A stretch of DNA of 64,000 nt from Hwanghaeella sp964350445 (GTDB taxonomy: Bacteria > Pseudomonadota > Alphaproteobacteria > UBA8366 > Aestuariispiraceae). This document shows positions 1 to 9,513 of this stretch, in pieces (position 1 is the stretch's first letter; each line of letters begins with the position of its first letter). Below the pieces are notes generated by a model. It was given only the letters and a program-made list of their open reading frames with translations, had not been told where the DNA came from and did no database searches. The position numbers and the translations under genes are program-made. Location of the stretch: NCBI GenBank assembly GCA_964350445.1, contig CAYGKA010000010.1, positions 1 through 64,000 on the forward strand, read 5' to 3'.

Positions 1-1070
1 TCATGCGGACTCTGGCCGGCGGCAACACCCAGGTCGAGATTCCCGCAACCGACCGTCGGGACGAACTGGGCGAGATGGGCCGTGCGGTCGAAGTGTTCAA
101 GACGAGCGCCATCGAGAATGCCCGCATGGCCGCGCAACAGGAACGGTTGGAACAGGAATCCGCTGAAATGAAAGCGGAATCCTTGCGGGTCATGGCAGAA
201 AAGGTGGAAGTCGAAGTCCAAAAGGCGGTCGGCATGGTAAGCGACCTGACCGACAAGATGTCCGCCAACGCCAAGGAAATGACCGGCGCCAGCAGCAATG
301 TCATGGCCAGCGCGCAAACCGTCGCCGCGGCAGCGGAGGAATCCCTGGTCAATGCCGATTCGGTCGCAAGTGCGGCGGATCAGCTGAGTTCCGCAATCAG
401 CGAAATTTCCGAGCGAGTCGCGCAATCCACGTCCATCGCTTCTTCGGCGGCACAGTCCGCGGAACGGACGCGGGACATCGTCACTTCGCTTTCCAAGGCG
501 GCGGAGGATGTCGGCAGCGTGATCCAGTTGATCAGCGACGTGGCGGAGCAGACAAACCTGTTGGCCTTGAATGCAACGATTGAAGCCGCACGCGCCGGGG
601 AAGCCGGCAAGGGTTTCGCCGTCGTGGCGAACGAGGTGAAGGGGCTGGCCAGCCAGACCCAGAAATCCGCAGCGGAAATCACCAGCCAGGTCGGTCAGAT
701 GCAATCGATCACTTCGCAGGCGGTGAAGGCCATCGGTGAGATCGTAAAGACGATTGGCGAGGTCAATCAGGTCAGCGCGGGGATCGCCGCGGCGGTCGAG
801 GAACAGAGCGCCTCGACCCGGGAGATCGCGGAGAACGTGTCCCAAGCGGCCGCGGGCGCCCGGGAAGTATCCGAACGCATCGCCGACGTGTCGCAGGAGG
901 CGAGCCGGGTCGATCGTATATCCGGGTCGGTGGCCGAGCATTCTTCCGGCCTTGCATCGAACATTACCAAACTGAAAGCGGAGCTGGTGAAGGTCATCCG
1001 GACCGCCGCGCCGGAAGTCGACCGCCGCGAAATCGCCATGCCGGTTCCAGAAGACCGCCGCAAGGACTAG
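1..1070 (+). CDS. Methyl-accepting chemotaxis protein, C-terminal part (5' end outside window)
   Basis: Cytoplasmic signalling half of a chemoreceptor. The first visible residues look like the end of a HAMP domain (DRRDELGEMGRAVEVF), followed by a long Ala/Ser/Glu-rich coiled coil. The hairpin tip that contacts CheA/CheW is clear at visible residues ~180-215 (EQTNLLALNATIEAARAGE, then GKGFAVVANEVKGLA). No transmembrane segment is visible, so the sensor and membrane parts lie upstream of the window; the ATG at base 3 is internal. The C-terminus is charged and lacks an NWETF-type CheR pentapeptide. The gene ends convergently with the dehydrogenase gene across a strong hairpin. Confidence 0.93.
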   Translation, partial: MRTLAGGNTQVEIPATDRRDELGEMGRAVEVFKTSAIENARMAAQQERLEQESAEMKAESLRVMAEKVEVEVQKAVGMVSDLTDKMSANAKEMTGASSNVMASAQTVAAAAEESLVNADSVASAADQLSSAISEISERVAQSTSIASSAAQSAERTRDIVTSLSKAAEDVGSVIQLISDVAEQTNLLALNATIEAARAGEAGKGFAVVANEVKGLASQTQKSAAEITSQVGQMQSITSQAVKAIGEIVKTIGEVNQVSAGIAAAVEEQSASTREIAENVSQAAAGAREVSERIADVSQEASRVDRISGSVAEHSSGLASNITKLKAELVKVIRTAAPEVDRREIAMPVPEDRRKD

Positions 1071-1094
1071 CGCCGGCCCGAAAGGGAATGCGAA

Positions 1095-1122
1095 ACGGGC
1101 CGGTCCTTGCGGACCGGCCCGT
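1095..1122. terminator. Hairpin between convergent genes
   Basis: Perfect 12-bp inverted repeat (ACGGGCCGGTCC / GGACCGGCCCGT) with a TTGC loop between two convergent genes. It has no clean T-tract on either side, so it may work as a weak bidirectional terminator or an mRNA 3'-end stabiliser. Confidence 0.5.
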
Positions 1123-1150
1123 CGCTTTCAGGCATATTCCTTAACCAGCC

Positions 1151-2248
1151 TCAGCCGCGCAGCGAACCGACACGGCCGATGCTGGCCGGCATCGGGTGGC
1201 CATATGTTTCCGTTACATGGGAAACGATCCGCGTGACCTCCGCCTTGCCCAACTGATCCATCAACTCGCAGGGGGCCTTGCCGAACCGCAGGGCGAGACC
1301 GGCGCCCATGTCGATATCGGCGGCCGAGGCAACGCCCTCGTCCAGTTCCTGCAGAACCGGGAAGAAGGTCGCCGCCATCAAACGGTCGGCGATCACCTTG
1401 TCTGACGCCGCATCACCGGACGCATCCTCGCCGATCTCGAACTCGTAGTCGCTGTCGCCCTTTTCAGCCAAGGTCTTGGCAAGCGTATAGAAGGCGCCAT
1501 GCGGGCCCAAGTTCCGCTGTGCGTGGAACATGATCTTCGGCTTCACCAGATTGGCCACCAGGAAGGGACCCGCCGCGATCCCCATACATTCCCGCGCGAC
1601 GCGGTCGATCTGCGCCGTGGTGCCGGTGCCTTCGTCCAGCAGACGAACCGCTTCGTTGCTGTAGGGCACGAAGAAGCGGTTGATCGCGAAGCCAAAGGAA
1701 TCCTTGCAGGCGATCGGCTTCTTCGCCGTCTGGCGGCAGAATTCCATCGCCCGGTCATAGATCGCCTGATTCGTCTTCGCGCCCTTTACCACTTCCACGA
1801 TCGGGTTGATTGCGGCCGGGTTGAAGTAATGCAGTCCCAGGAAACGGGTCGGATCGTCGACCGCTTCGGCAAGGTCGGAGACCTGAAGCGCTGACGTATT
1901 GGTCGCGACGACCGTTTCCGGCTTCAGATGCGGATTGAGGCGAGCAAACAGGTCTTCCTTGACCGATTGTTCTTCGAAAATCGCCTCGATGATCAGATCG
2001 CAGCCTGAAAGCGCGCCCAAGTCGGTGGCGCCGCTGATCCGGCCGGCGCAGGACGCGGCGTCATCCGCCGACATCTTTCCCTTTTCCGCGGCGCGGTCAT
2101 AGAATTTCTTCGCGGCGGCCTTGCCGCGTTCCACCGCTTCCGCCGTGGTATCGACAAGGCAAACCTTGACCCCCTGCTGGGCCAGCGAGGTGGCGATCCC
2201 CGACCCCATTGTTCCCGCGCCGATAATGCCGACTTTGCTGAATTCCAT
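1151..2248 (-). CDS. 3-hydroxyacyl-CoA dehydrogenase family protein
   Basis: NAD-dependent oxidation of 3-hydroxyacyl-CoA to 3-ketoacyl-CoA, in beta-oxidation or butanoate/PHB metabolism. The N-terminal Rossmann motif GAGTMG is at residues 10-15. The substrate-site segment with the catalytic His is visible (GLHYFNPAAINPIVEVV, ~140-156), and the domain junction reads CKDSFGFAINRFF (~182). At 365 aa it is longer than the ~285-aa Hbd enzymes; the extra length lies in the C-terminal half, giving two helical dimerisation domains as in longer family members. The start ATG at 2248 immediately precedes the Rossmann strand. It appears monocistronic. Exact chain-length preference cannot be told. Confidence 0.88.
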   Translation of the reverse strand: MEFSKVGIIGAGTMGSGIATSLAQQGVKVCLVDTTAEAVERGKAAAKKFYDRAAEKGKMSADDAASCAGRISGATDLGALSGCDLIIEAIFEEQSVKEDLFARLNPHLKPETVVATNTSALQVSDLAEAVDDPTRFLGLHYFNPAAINPIVEVVKGAKTNQAIYDRAMEFCRQTAKKPIACKDSFGFAINRFFVPYSNEAVRLLDEGTGTTAQIDRVARECMGIAAGPFLVANLVKPKIMFHAQRNLGPHGAFYTLAKTLAEKGDSDYEFEIGEDASGDAASDKVIADRLMAATFFPVLQELDEGVASAADIDMGAGLALRFGKAPCELMDQLGKAEVTRIVSHVTETYGHPMPASIGRVGSLRG

Positions 2249-2495
2249 CGATTGATTTCCCTCTCACTGCGTCGCACCGCCGAAGATGCGCGGGCGTCCC
2301 TCGTTTGTCGCGGCGCACAATAAGGATCGCGGTTTGCCTTGTCGAGACGGGCCTTGTCCAAAATGGGCCATGTCCGGATGGTAATCGCCCGGCCGCGGCG
2401 CTGGCGGCGGCACGGGGAATCCTGCTTAAATCCTGCCGAATACCGGAAGCGATGGGCCGGCGGCCACCGAGTGCCGCCGCGGAAAGGGTTGTTCC

Positions 2496-4007
2496 TTGGA
2501 CGACGGGGACGGACACGATACGGATTGGGACGCGGATGTCAGCGAGGACGGCGGCGCGGACGAACCGCGTGAAAGCAGCCTGAAGCGCGCTTTCGACATC
2601 GCGCTCGACCGCCAGACCGCCGGGGATTACGACGGCGCCATCCGCGCCTGGCGCGCCATCCTGCTGCAAAATCCGGATTCCGTGGCGGCGATGAACAACC
2701 TGGGCGTCGCGCTGCGCCGGGAAGGCCGTATCGCGGAATCGGAGGCCGTCCTGCGTGCCGGTCTGGAGCGGGAACCGCTGAACCCCGAACTTTTGGTCAG
2801 TCTGGGCCAGACCCGCCTTCAATGGGGACGTTTGGACGAGGCGGAACGGGATTTCATCCGCGCCTCCAGCCTGGCGCCGAAACTATCCGGCGCGCATCAT
2901 GCGCTGGGCATACTGTATCTGGAGCGCAACCGGCCGGAAGACGCCATGCGTGCCTTCCGCGCCGAAATTTCCGCCGATCCTGCATCAACGCCGGGCCTGC
3001 TCGCCTTGAGCGACGTGCTCGCGCTGCTCGGCAAATTGGACGAGGCCGCCAAGACCCTGCACCGCGCCGCTGAACTGGACCCGGACAACAGAACCGCGCA
3101 TCTCCGGGTGGCCGAATTGATGCTGCTGGCCGGCGACTATCCCGGCGGTTTTCGCGAAATGGCCTGGCGTTGGGGCGGCGCGGCCTGGGAAGAAACGCAT
3201 CCCGACATCCCCCTATGGGAAGGCGCGCCCCTGAACGGCCGGACCCTGGTGGTGGATTGTGACGGCGGGTTTTCAGAAACCCTGCTGTTGATACGGCTGC
3301 TGCGCCCCGGCGGTCCCTGCGGCGAAGGGCGGATCGTCGTTCGCTGCCGGCCGGCCTTGATCGAATTGCTGCATGGCTGCCGGTGGCTGGACAGCGTTAC
3401 ACCGCTGACCGAGCCGCCCCCGGTCATGGCGGAAATCGGCACCCCCTTGGCCATGATCCCGCAACTGACAGGATTGGAAATCGACGACGTGCCGGGAGCG
3501 GTGCCCTATCTACGCCCCGACCCGTCCGCCCTGGCCGCCTGGCGCGCCCGTTTGCCCAAATCGGGACTGCCCATCGGCATCTGCTGGTCCGGCGGCGAAG
3601 GTGATGTCCCGCTTGCGGCCTTCAGGTCCTTGGCGGAGATTCCGGGCGTCACCCTGGTTTCCCTGCAAAAGGGCGAGGCAAGGCGGGAGATCCGCGATTG
3701 CGGCTTCGACCTGCTGGACCTCGGTGCGGAACTGGACGAAGGGCCCGGCGCTTTCGTCGACAGCGCCGCCCTCGTTCATCAACTGCCGCTCGTCGTCAGC
3801 ACGCAGACGCCGATCGCCCATCTGGCAGGCGCGCTGGACCGCCCGGTCTGGGTCGTCCTGCCGCACACGCCGCACTGGTGTTTCGGGCTGGAAGAGGAAA
3901 CGACCCCCTGGTATCCCTCGGCCCGCCTGTTCCGTCCCGGCGACAGGGAGACGTCGGCCAGCATCATCACCCGGCTGGCCAATAGCGTTGCCGCTCTGCT
4001 GGGGTAA
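2496..4007 (+). CDS. TPR protein with C-terminal glycosyltransferase-9-like domain
   Basis: A 503-aa protein. Residues ~30-245 form about six tetratricopeptide repeats (e.g. AMNNLGVALRREGRIAESE, HHALGILYLERNRPEDAM). The C-terminal ~230 residues resemble the ADP-heptose/GT-B-like domain often appended to TPR arrays, including the ICWSGG and STQTPIAHLAGAL segments. Such proteins are often linked to surface glycan or flagellin-related modification, but no partner gene here fixes the role. The start is taken as TTG at 2496, preceded by GGAAAGGG at the proper spacing; no in-frame ATG near the N-terminus competes. No signal peptide is seen. Confidence 0.72.
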   Translation: MDDGDGHDTDWDADVSEDGGADEPRESSLKRAFDIALDRQTAGDYDGAIRAWRAILLQNPDSVAAMNNLGVALRREGRIAESEAVLRAGLEREPLNPELLVSLGQTRLQWGRLDEAERDFIRASSLAPKLSGAHHALGILYLERNRPEDAMRAFRAEISADPASTPGLLALSDVLALLGKLDEAAKTLHRAAELDPDNRTAHLRVAELMLLAGDYPGGFREMAWRWGGAAWEETHPDIPLWEGAPLNGRTLVVDCDGGFSETLLLIRLLRPGGPCGEGRIVVRCRPALIELLHGCRWLDSVTPLTEPPPVMAEIGTPLAMIPQLTGLEIDDVPGAVPYLRPDPSALAAWRARLPKSGLPIGICWSGGEGDVPLAAFRSLAEIPGVTLVSLQKGEARREIRDCGFDLLDLGAELDEGPGAFVDSAALVHQLPLVVSTQTPIAHLAGALDRPVWVVLPHTPHWCFGLEEETTPWYPSARLFRPGDRETSASIITRLANSVAALLG

Positions 4008-4173
4008 GTGACTGCCGTTTCATCCATTTTCCTTCGGCCCGGTCCGGATTGCGTCTTGAAAATCCCGGACGCGCGCCCCAATGTCTGGCCCGACGCCGGT
4101 CCCAAGCCAGCCATGGCGGCAACCAGGGGCCGTTGCACCGACAATCGAACCCCATGAGGTCACGAGTAGCAGG

Positions 4174-5133
4174 ATGATCGAACTCGACCATCTAACCAAA
4201 ACGTTCGGGTCGAAAACGGCCGTGAACGACGTAACCTTCACTGTGTCGAAGGGAGAGGTCCTGGGTTTCCTTGGGCCGAACGGCGCGGGTAAGACCACGA
4301 CCATGCGGATGATTACCGGGTTCCTGGCGCCGAGCGCCGGCACCGCGCGCGTTTGCGGTTACGACGTGCGGACCGATCCGGTCAGGGTCAAATCCTCCTT
4401 GGGCTACCTGCCGGAAGGCGCCCCCGCCTGGCCGGATATGACGCCGGACTCCTTCCTGCATTTCGCGGCCGCCATTCGCGGTTTCGCCGGCCGGGAAGCG
4501 ACGAACCGGGTCAGTGCGGCGGCGGAGAAGGCAAACCTGTCCGGCGTGATGGCCCAGCCGATCGGCACGCTGTCGAAAGGCTACAAGCGCCGCGTCGGCC
4601 TGGCCCAGGCCCTGCTGCACGACCCCGCCGTTCTGATCATGGACGAACCCACGGACGGGCTGGACCCGAACCAGAAACATGAAGTGCGCAAGCTGATCGA
4701 CGCCATGCGCGGCGAGAAGGCGATCATCGTTTCCACCCATATCCTGGAGGAAGTGGAGGCCGTCTGCAGCCGCGCCGTCGTCATCGCCGGCGGCCGTGTC
4801 GTGGCCGACGAAACCCCCGCCGAGTTGGAGGCGCGGTCCGAACGCCATAACGGCGTCTGGGTCGGCGTGGAGGGCGACCTGGCCACAGCGCGCGCACTGC
4901 TCGACAGCTTGCCGGAAGTGGGCCGCGTCGACATCGATGGCGACAGACTTTTCTGCATTTCCCGCGACCGCAGCCCGATCGCCAACGCCGTTTCCCAAAG
5001 CCTGCGCGACAACAGTTTGAGCATCACCTCGCTGCAACTGGAACGCGGACGGCTGGACGACGTGTTCCGGTCGATCACGCAAGGGCACGCATTGTCTCGT
5101 AAGGACACCGGGGAGGCCGCCGCCGATGCGTAA
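4174..5133 (+). CDS. ABC transporter ATP-binding protein, GldA-type
   Basis: ATPase of a three-gene ABC-2-type exporter. Walker A is GPNGAGKTT (~residues 37-45), the signature is LSKGYKRRVGLAQALL, Walker B is LIMDEPTDGLDP, and the switch His is in STHILEEVE. The 319-aa length fits drug/GldA-type ATPases. The ATG at 4174 (MIELDHLTKTFG) is chosen because family homology begins there; an upstream in-frame start would add 31 unrelated residues. It overlaps the permease gene by 8 bp, implying translational coupling. Confidence 0.92.
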   Translation: MIELDHLTKTFGSKTAVNDVTFTVSKGEVLGFLGPNGAGKTTTMRMITGFLAPSAGTARVCGYDVRTDPVRVKSSLGYLPEGAPAWPDMTPDSFLHFAAAIRGFAGREATNRVSAAAEKANLSGVMAQPIGTLSKGYKRRVGLAQALLHDPAVLIMDEPTDGLDPNQKHEVRKLIDAMRGEKAIIVSTHILEEVEAVCSRAVVIAGGRVVADETPAELEARSERHNGVWVGVEGDLATARALLDSLPEVGRVDIDGDRLFCISRDRSPIANAVSQSLRDNSLSITSLQLERGRLDDVFRSITQGHALSRKDTGEAAADA

Positions 5134-5860
5134 CATCGCGATTATCACGAAGCGCGAGATGGCGGCCTATTTCGCCACGCCGCTGGCCTATATCTTCATC
5201 GTCATCTTCTTGCTGATGGCGGGCGCGTTCACCTTCTACCTCGGGTCATTCTTCGAACGCGACCAGGCGGACCTGAACGCCTTCCTGCAGTTTCATCCCT
5301 GGCTTTACGTCGTCTTGATCCCCGCCATTTCCATGCGGTTATGGGCGGAGGAGATCAACGCGGGCACGATCGAACTTCTGATGACCCTGCCGATCACGAC
5401 GACGCAAGCGGTCATCGGCAAATTCCTGGCCGCATGGGTTTTCGCCGGCATCGCGCTGGCGCTGACCTTCCCAATCTGGATCACCATCAACTACCTGGGC
5501 GAGCCGGATAACGGCGCGGCCCTGGCCGGCTATATCGGCAGTTTCTTCATGGCGGGCGGGTACCTGGCCGTCGGCAGTTTCCTGTCTGCGGTCACGCGCA
5601 GCCAGGTCATCGCCTTTGTCTTGGCGGCGGCGGTCTGTTTCGCCCTGACCGCAAGCGGCGCGCCGCTGGTGCTGAACTTCTTCTCCGCTTGGGCCAGTGA
5701 AGACGTGCTGGCCTTCATCCGGTCGCTTAGCTTCCTCGATCATTTCCAGAACATCATCAAAGGGGTCGTCGATTTGCGCGACGTGGTCTATTTCGCCTCG
5801 CTGATTTCATTGTTCCTGTTCTGCAACGTGATCGCGGTCAACCGGTTCAAAGGCGCTTGA
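5126..5860 (+). CDS. ABC-2 type permease, GldF-like
   Basis: Integral membrane permease of 244 aa with about six hydrophobic segments (first at ~residues 18-40, FATPLAYIFIVIFLLMAGAF; last at the C-terminus, VVYFASLISLFLFCNVIAV). It carries the motif ISMRLWAEEINAGTIELL, typical of GldF/NosY-like permeases. It sits between the ATPase (8-bp overlap) and the GldG-type auxiliary protein. Substrate unknown; in Bacteroidetes the related trio serves gliding motility, but in proteobacteria the role is undefined. Confidence 0.88.
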   Translation: MRNIAIITKREMAAYFATPLAYIFIVIFLLMAGAFTFYLGSFFERDQADLNAFLQFHPWLYVVLIPAISMRLWAEEINAGTIELLMTLPITTTQAVIGKFLAAWVFAGIALALTFPIWITINYLGEPDNGAALAGYIGSFFMAGGYLAVGSFLSAVTRSQVIAFVLAAAVCFALTASGAPLVLNFFSAWASEDVLAFIRSLSFLDHFQNIIKGVVDLRDVVYFASLISLFLFCNVIAVNRFKGA

Positions 5861-5874
5861 GGAGGGAGACGGTC

Positions 5875-7827
5875 ATGAACAGCTTTTTCCTTCATCGCCG
5901 CGGATGGATTATCGGCACACTTGCCGCGGTTCTTCTGTTCGTCGGGGTCAATGTCGCGATCGACCGGGTCGTCGGCGTGCGCCTCGACCTGACCGAGGAC
6001 CGCCTCTTCACGCTTTCGGAAGGCACCAAATCGGTCCTGAAGAACCTGCCGAAACACGTGACGATGACTTTCTACTATTCCGAGGAACTCGGTCGCCGCA
6101 TTCCCCAATATGCGAGCTTTGCCAACCGCATCGACGACTTGATGCAGGAAATGGCCGCGGCGGCCGACGGGAACATAACCGTCGTAAAGGTGAACCCCGA
6201 ACCGTTTTCCGAGGCAGAGGACGAAGCCGTAGAACTCGGCCTGCAAGGCGTCCCGGTCGACGATACCGGGGACAAGGTCTATTTCGGCGTCAACGCCGTT
6301 GCCGACGACCCTGAAAAAAGCCGCGGCATTCCCTTCTTCCAGGCCGACCGGGATACTTTCCTGGAATACGACCTGATGAAAATGGTCTGGCGCACCGCGA
6401 ATCCGGAGCCCGCCGTTGTCGGCGTGATCTCCAGCAAGGAGGTCTTCGGCAACCCCTACGGCCGGAATACGGACCCCTGGTATCTGCTGATTCAGATGCA
6501 GGACTTTTTCGATACCCGCCGGATCGCCAGCGCCGAATCCCTGATCGAAAACGATCCGGACATGCTGTTGATTATCCATCCGGCCGGTTTGGACGACGAC
6601 CTGATGTATGGGATCGATCAGTTCATGCTGCGCGGCGGCAGGGCGATCATCATGGCCGATCCGTGGAACGAGACCACCGCCAGTCTGCGTCTGGTCCCGG
6701 GCGAACCCACCCTGGTCCCCGAGACATCCGATCTGTCGAAGATTCTCGACGCCTGGGGCGTTGAGATTCCGCAGGGCCAGACCATCGGCGACCGCAGTCT
6801 GGCCAGCATGGTGAATGCCGGCGGCGAAGGCCAGGTAAAGGCCGCGCCTTATATTTCCTGGATCGAGCCGAAGGAAGCGAACCGGAACCTGAACGACGCC
6901 GTCATGGCGTCTGTAAAGGACCTTGTGCTGCCGACCCCGGGTTCCATCGAGGTGAAGGACGGCGCGACGGTTACCCTGACGCCGCTGATCACCACCACGA
7001 CCGACGCCACGATCGTGCCGAACGACAACACGAAGAAGCCGAACCCGCTTGAACTGCTGGACGGATATGAGCCGACCGGCAAGAGCTATGTCCTGGCCGC
7101 CCGGATCACCGGGATGGTGCAAACCGCCTTCCCCGACGGCCCACCGGTCAAGGAAAAGCCGAAGCTGGAAGGCGACGCGGAGAATACCGAAAATACGGAC
7201 GGCGCTTCCGAGGAAGCCGCGCCGGAAGAGCGCAAAGGTCCAGAATTCGGTCCGCATCTGTCTGCCTCGACCGACCCCATCAACGTCATCCTGATCGCGG
7301 ACGCGGACATGGCGCAGGACCCCTATTGGGTGAACGTACGGAACTTCTTCGGCCAGCGTGTCGCCGTCCCCTTCATGGATAACGGCAACTTCATCCTGAG
7401 CGGGCTGGAGAATCTGGAAGGGTCGAACGAGCTTTTGGGACTACGCGCGCGCCGCAACGGCAAACGGCCTTTCGTGTTGATCGACAACCTGCGTCTGGCG
7501 GCGGAAGAACAATTCCGCAGCGAAGAACAGGCCTTGCAGCAGAAACTGCAGGAAACGGAGCAGAAACTGGCGGAGCTTCAGCAGGGTCCGGGCGATGGCA
7601 CCGGCGCGGTGAGCGAAGAACAGCAGGCCGCGATGAACGCCTTTACCACGGAACTTTTGGACATTCGCCGCAACCTGCGTCAGGTGAACTTGAACCTGCG
7701 TAAGGATATCGAGGCGGTGCAGGCCAAACTGCGCTTCATGAACATCGCCCTGGTGCCCATCCTGGTCGCCGTCCTGGCGATCGGCATCGGCATCTATCGC
7801 GCCAGGCGGCGCGCATCGGCGGATTAA
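5875..7827 (+). CDS. GldG-type auxiliary component of ABC exporter
   Basis: A 650-aa protein anchored by one N-terminal TM (~residues 10-32) and one C-terminal TM (~623-645). The large periplasmic region carries the ABC_transp_aux (GldG-like) domain: LDLTEDRLFTLSEGTKSVLK near residue 40, then VGVISSKEVFG. A coiled coil (EEQALQQKLQETEQKLAEL) precedes the last TM. ATG at 5875 is preceded by GGAGGGAGAC; the TTG at 5857 would overlap the permease stop and is less likely. This completes a GldA-F-G-like operon (4174-7827). It ends one base before the convergent fmt stop. Confidence 0.85.
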   Translation: MNSFFLHRRGWIIGTLAAVLLFVGVNVAIDRVVGVRLDLTEDRLFTLSEGTKSVLKNLPKHVTMTFYYSEELGRRIPQYASFANRIDDLMQEMAAAADGNITVVKVNPEPFSEAEDEAVELGLQGVPVDDTGDKVYFGVNAVADDPEKSRGIPFFQADRDTFLEYDLMKMVWRTANPEPAVVGVISSKEVFGNPYGRNTDPWYLLIQMQDFFDTRRIASAESLIENDPDMLLIIHPAGLDDDLMYGIDQFMLRGGRAIIMADPWNETTASLRLVPGEPTLVPETSDLSKILDAWGVEIPQGQTIGDRSLASMVNAGGEGQVKAAPYISWIEPKEANRNLNDAVMASVKDLVLPTPGSIEVKDGATVTLTPLITTTTDATIVPNDNTKKPNPLELLDGYEPTGKSYVLAARITGMVQTAFPDGPPVKEKPKLEGDAENTENTDGASEEAAPEERKGPEFGPHLSASTDPINVILIADADMAQDPYWVNVRNFFGQRVAVPFMDNGNFILSGLENLEGSNELLGLRARRNGKRPFVLIDNLRLAAEEQFRSEEQALQQKLQETEQKLAELQQGPGDGTGAVSEEQQAAMNAFTTELLDIRRNLRQVNLNLRKDIEAVQAKLRFMNIALVPILVAVLAIGIGIYRARRRASAD

Positions 7828-7828
7828 A

Positions 7829-8764
7829 TCACCGCAGGCGCGTGCCCGGCGGCACCGCCCAGCCCCGCAACATTTCTTCAGCGGCCATGGCTTTCTTACC
7901 GGGCCGCTGAAGTTTTTTCAGACGCAGTCCGCCCGCCCCACAGGCGACCAGAAGTGCGTCGTCAAGCACCTCGCCGGGTGCGCCGTCACCCGCTTCCGGT
8001 TCCGCCGCCAAGACCTTCACAATCTCGCCGCAAACGGAAAATGTCGCGCCCGGCCAAGGCATGAAAGCGCGGATCTGCCGGTCGAGCTCCAGATTCGGTT
8101 TCGACCAATCGAGCGGCGCTTCCTCCTTCGAGAGCTTCGCGGCATAGGTGACCAGGGCTTCATCCTGTGCGACCGGGGTCACGGTGCCGGCGGCGACGCC
8201 TTCCAGGGCGCAAAGCAGGGCCGGGCCGCCCAGTTCGGCCAGCCGGTCGTGCAAATCCGCCGAGGTCATGCGCGGCGTGATCTCGACTTCCTCCGTCAGC
8301 AACATCGGCCCGGCGTCCAGCGCCGCGACCATCTGCATGATCGTCACCCCGCTTTTCGCGTCGCCGGCCAGGACCGCCCGGTGGATCGGCGCGGCGCCGC
8401 GCCAACGCGGCAGCAGCGAGGCATGGACGTTCAAGCATCCCAGCCGGGGTGAATCCAGAATCGCTTGCGGCAGGATCAACCCATAGGCGGCGACGATAGC
8501 GGCATCGAGTTCCAGCGCCTGAAAATCGGCCAAGGCCTCCGGCGTTTTCAGGCTGGTCGGGGTGCGCACCTCGATCCCCGCGGCCTCGGCGGTGTCATGG
8601 ACCGGTGTCTTGCGCAGCTTGCCGCCGCGTCCGGCCGGTTTGGGCGGCTGCGAATAGACGCAGACCACGTCGTGGCCGCGCGCCAGCAGAGCATTCAGCG
8701 TGGGCACGGCGAAGTCCGGGGAGCCCATGAAGGCGACCCGCAGGGGAGACGTTGTCTTTTCCAT
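7829..8764 (-). CDS. fmt: Methionyl-tRNA formyltransferase
   Basis: Transfers a formyl group from 10-formyl-THF to Met-tRNAfMet, making initiator fMet-tRNA. N-terminus LRVAFMGSPDFAVPTL; the catalytic segment NVHASLLPRWRGAAPI (Asn, His) at ~106-121 and the following aspartate in AALDAGPML are present. The 311-aa length is normal. The ATG at 8764 is chosen because an upstream reading-frame extension would run through def. It is the second gene of a def-fmt operon (20-bp gap). Confidence 0.97.
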   Translation of the reverse strand: MEKTTSPLRVAFMGSPDFAVPTLNALLARGHDVVCVYSQPPKPAGRGGKLRKTPVHDTAEAAGIEVRTPTSLKTPEALADFQALELDAAIVAAYGLILPQAILDSPRLGCLNVHASLLPRWRGAAPIHRAVLAGDAKSGVTIMQMVAALDAGPMLLTEEVEITPRMTSADLHDRLAELGGPALLCALEGVAAGTVTPVAQDEALVTYAAKLSKEEAPLDWSKPNLELDRQIRAFMPWPGATFSVCGEIVKVLAAEPEAGDGAPGEVLDDALLVACGAGGLRLKKLQRPGKKAMAAEEMLRGWAVPPGTRLR

Positions 8765-8784
8765 CGGAGGGATGGCGTCGGCGG

Positions 8785-9300
8785 TCACGCCGCGTTCTGC
8801 TTCTGAATTTTCTTCAGTTTCCGCAGGATCATGTTCCGCTTCAAGGTCGAGAGATGGTCGACGAAGACAATCCCTTCCAAGTGGTCCATCTCGTGCTGGA
8901 CGCAGGTCGCGAGAAGATCGTCGGCTTCGATTTCCTGCTTCTTGTTGTTCTCGTCCAGGTACCGGACCTTCACACGCGCCGGGCGCTCCACATCCGCATA
9001 CTGTTCCGGGAAGGAAAGGCACCCTTCCTCATAGACCGCGAGATCCTCGCTTTCCCAGATGATTTCCGGGTTGGCCATTTTCAGCGGCTGCGGTGCTTCG
9101 TCGGACCGCGCGACATCCATCACCAGAATCCGCTTGGGCACACCAACCTGCGGCGCGGCCAGACCGATCCCCGGCGCGTCGTACATCGTTTCCAACATGT
9201 CATCCATGAGCTTCGCGAGCTCAGGCGTCACTGCGTCAACCGGCTTGCACTTCGTTTTCAAAACCGGATGCGGCGCCACCAGGATGGGAAGAATAGCCAT
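8785..9300 (-). CDS. def: Peptide deformylase
   Basis: Removes the N-formyl group from nascent proteins. All three family motifs are present: GIGLAAPQVG (~47), EEGCLSFP (~92) and QHEMDHLEG (~139), giving the Cys and two His metal ligands and the catalytic Glu. 171 aa, typical. It lies upstream of fmt on the same strand, the classic pairing of formylation and deformylation enzymes. Confidence 0.98.
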   Translation of the reverse strand: MAILPILVAPHPVLKTKCKPVDAVTPELAKLMDDMLETMYDAPGIGLAAPQVGVPKRILVMDVARSDEAPQPLKMANPEIIWESEDLAVYEEGCLSFPEQYADVERPARVKVRYLDENNKKQEIEADDLLATCVQHEMDHLEGIVFVDHLSTLKRNMILRKLKKIQKQNAA

Positions 9301-9513
9301 AGGGACCCTGCTTTTAAGATAGACGTTACACCTTAACGGATACAGGGGGTTAGGTAGGGGGCGAAAGCGTGGGCGTCAAGGGCGTAGCGGACCCAAAAAG
9401 GGCGGAAACCAGCGGGTTGGGGCGCGAAGTGCGGTCGCGGTCGCGTTGCGAATCGGCCATACTGGCAGGCTTCATTCACCGACATCCATTCTTGCACCGA
9501 CGGATTGACGCTT

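Noticed and set aside
5788..7257. Long minus-strand open frame (489 codons) opposite the GldG-type gene
   Set aside because: Antisense shadow of a clear ABC auxiliary gene; Arg/Gly/His-rich low-information protein with no motif.
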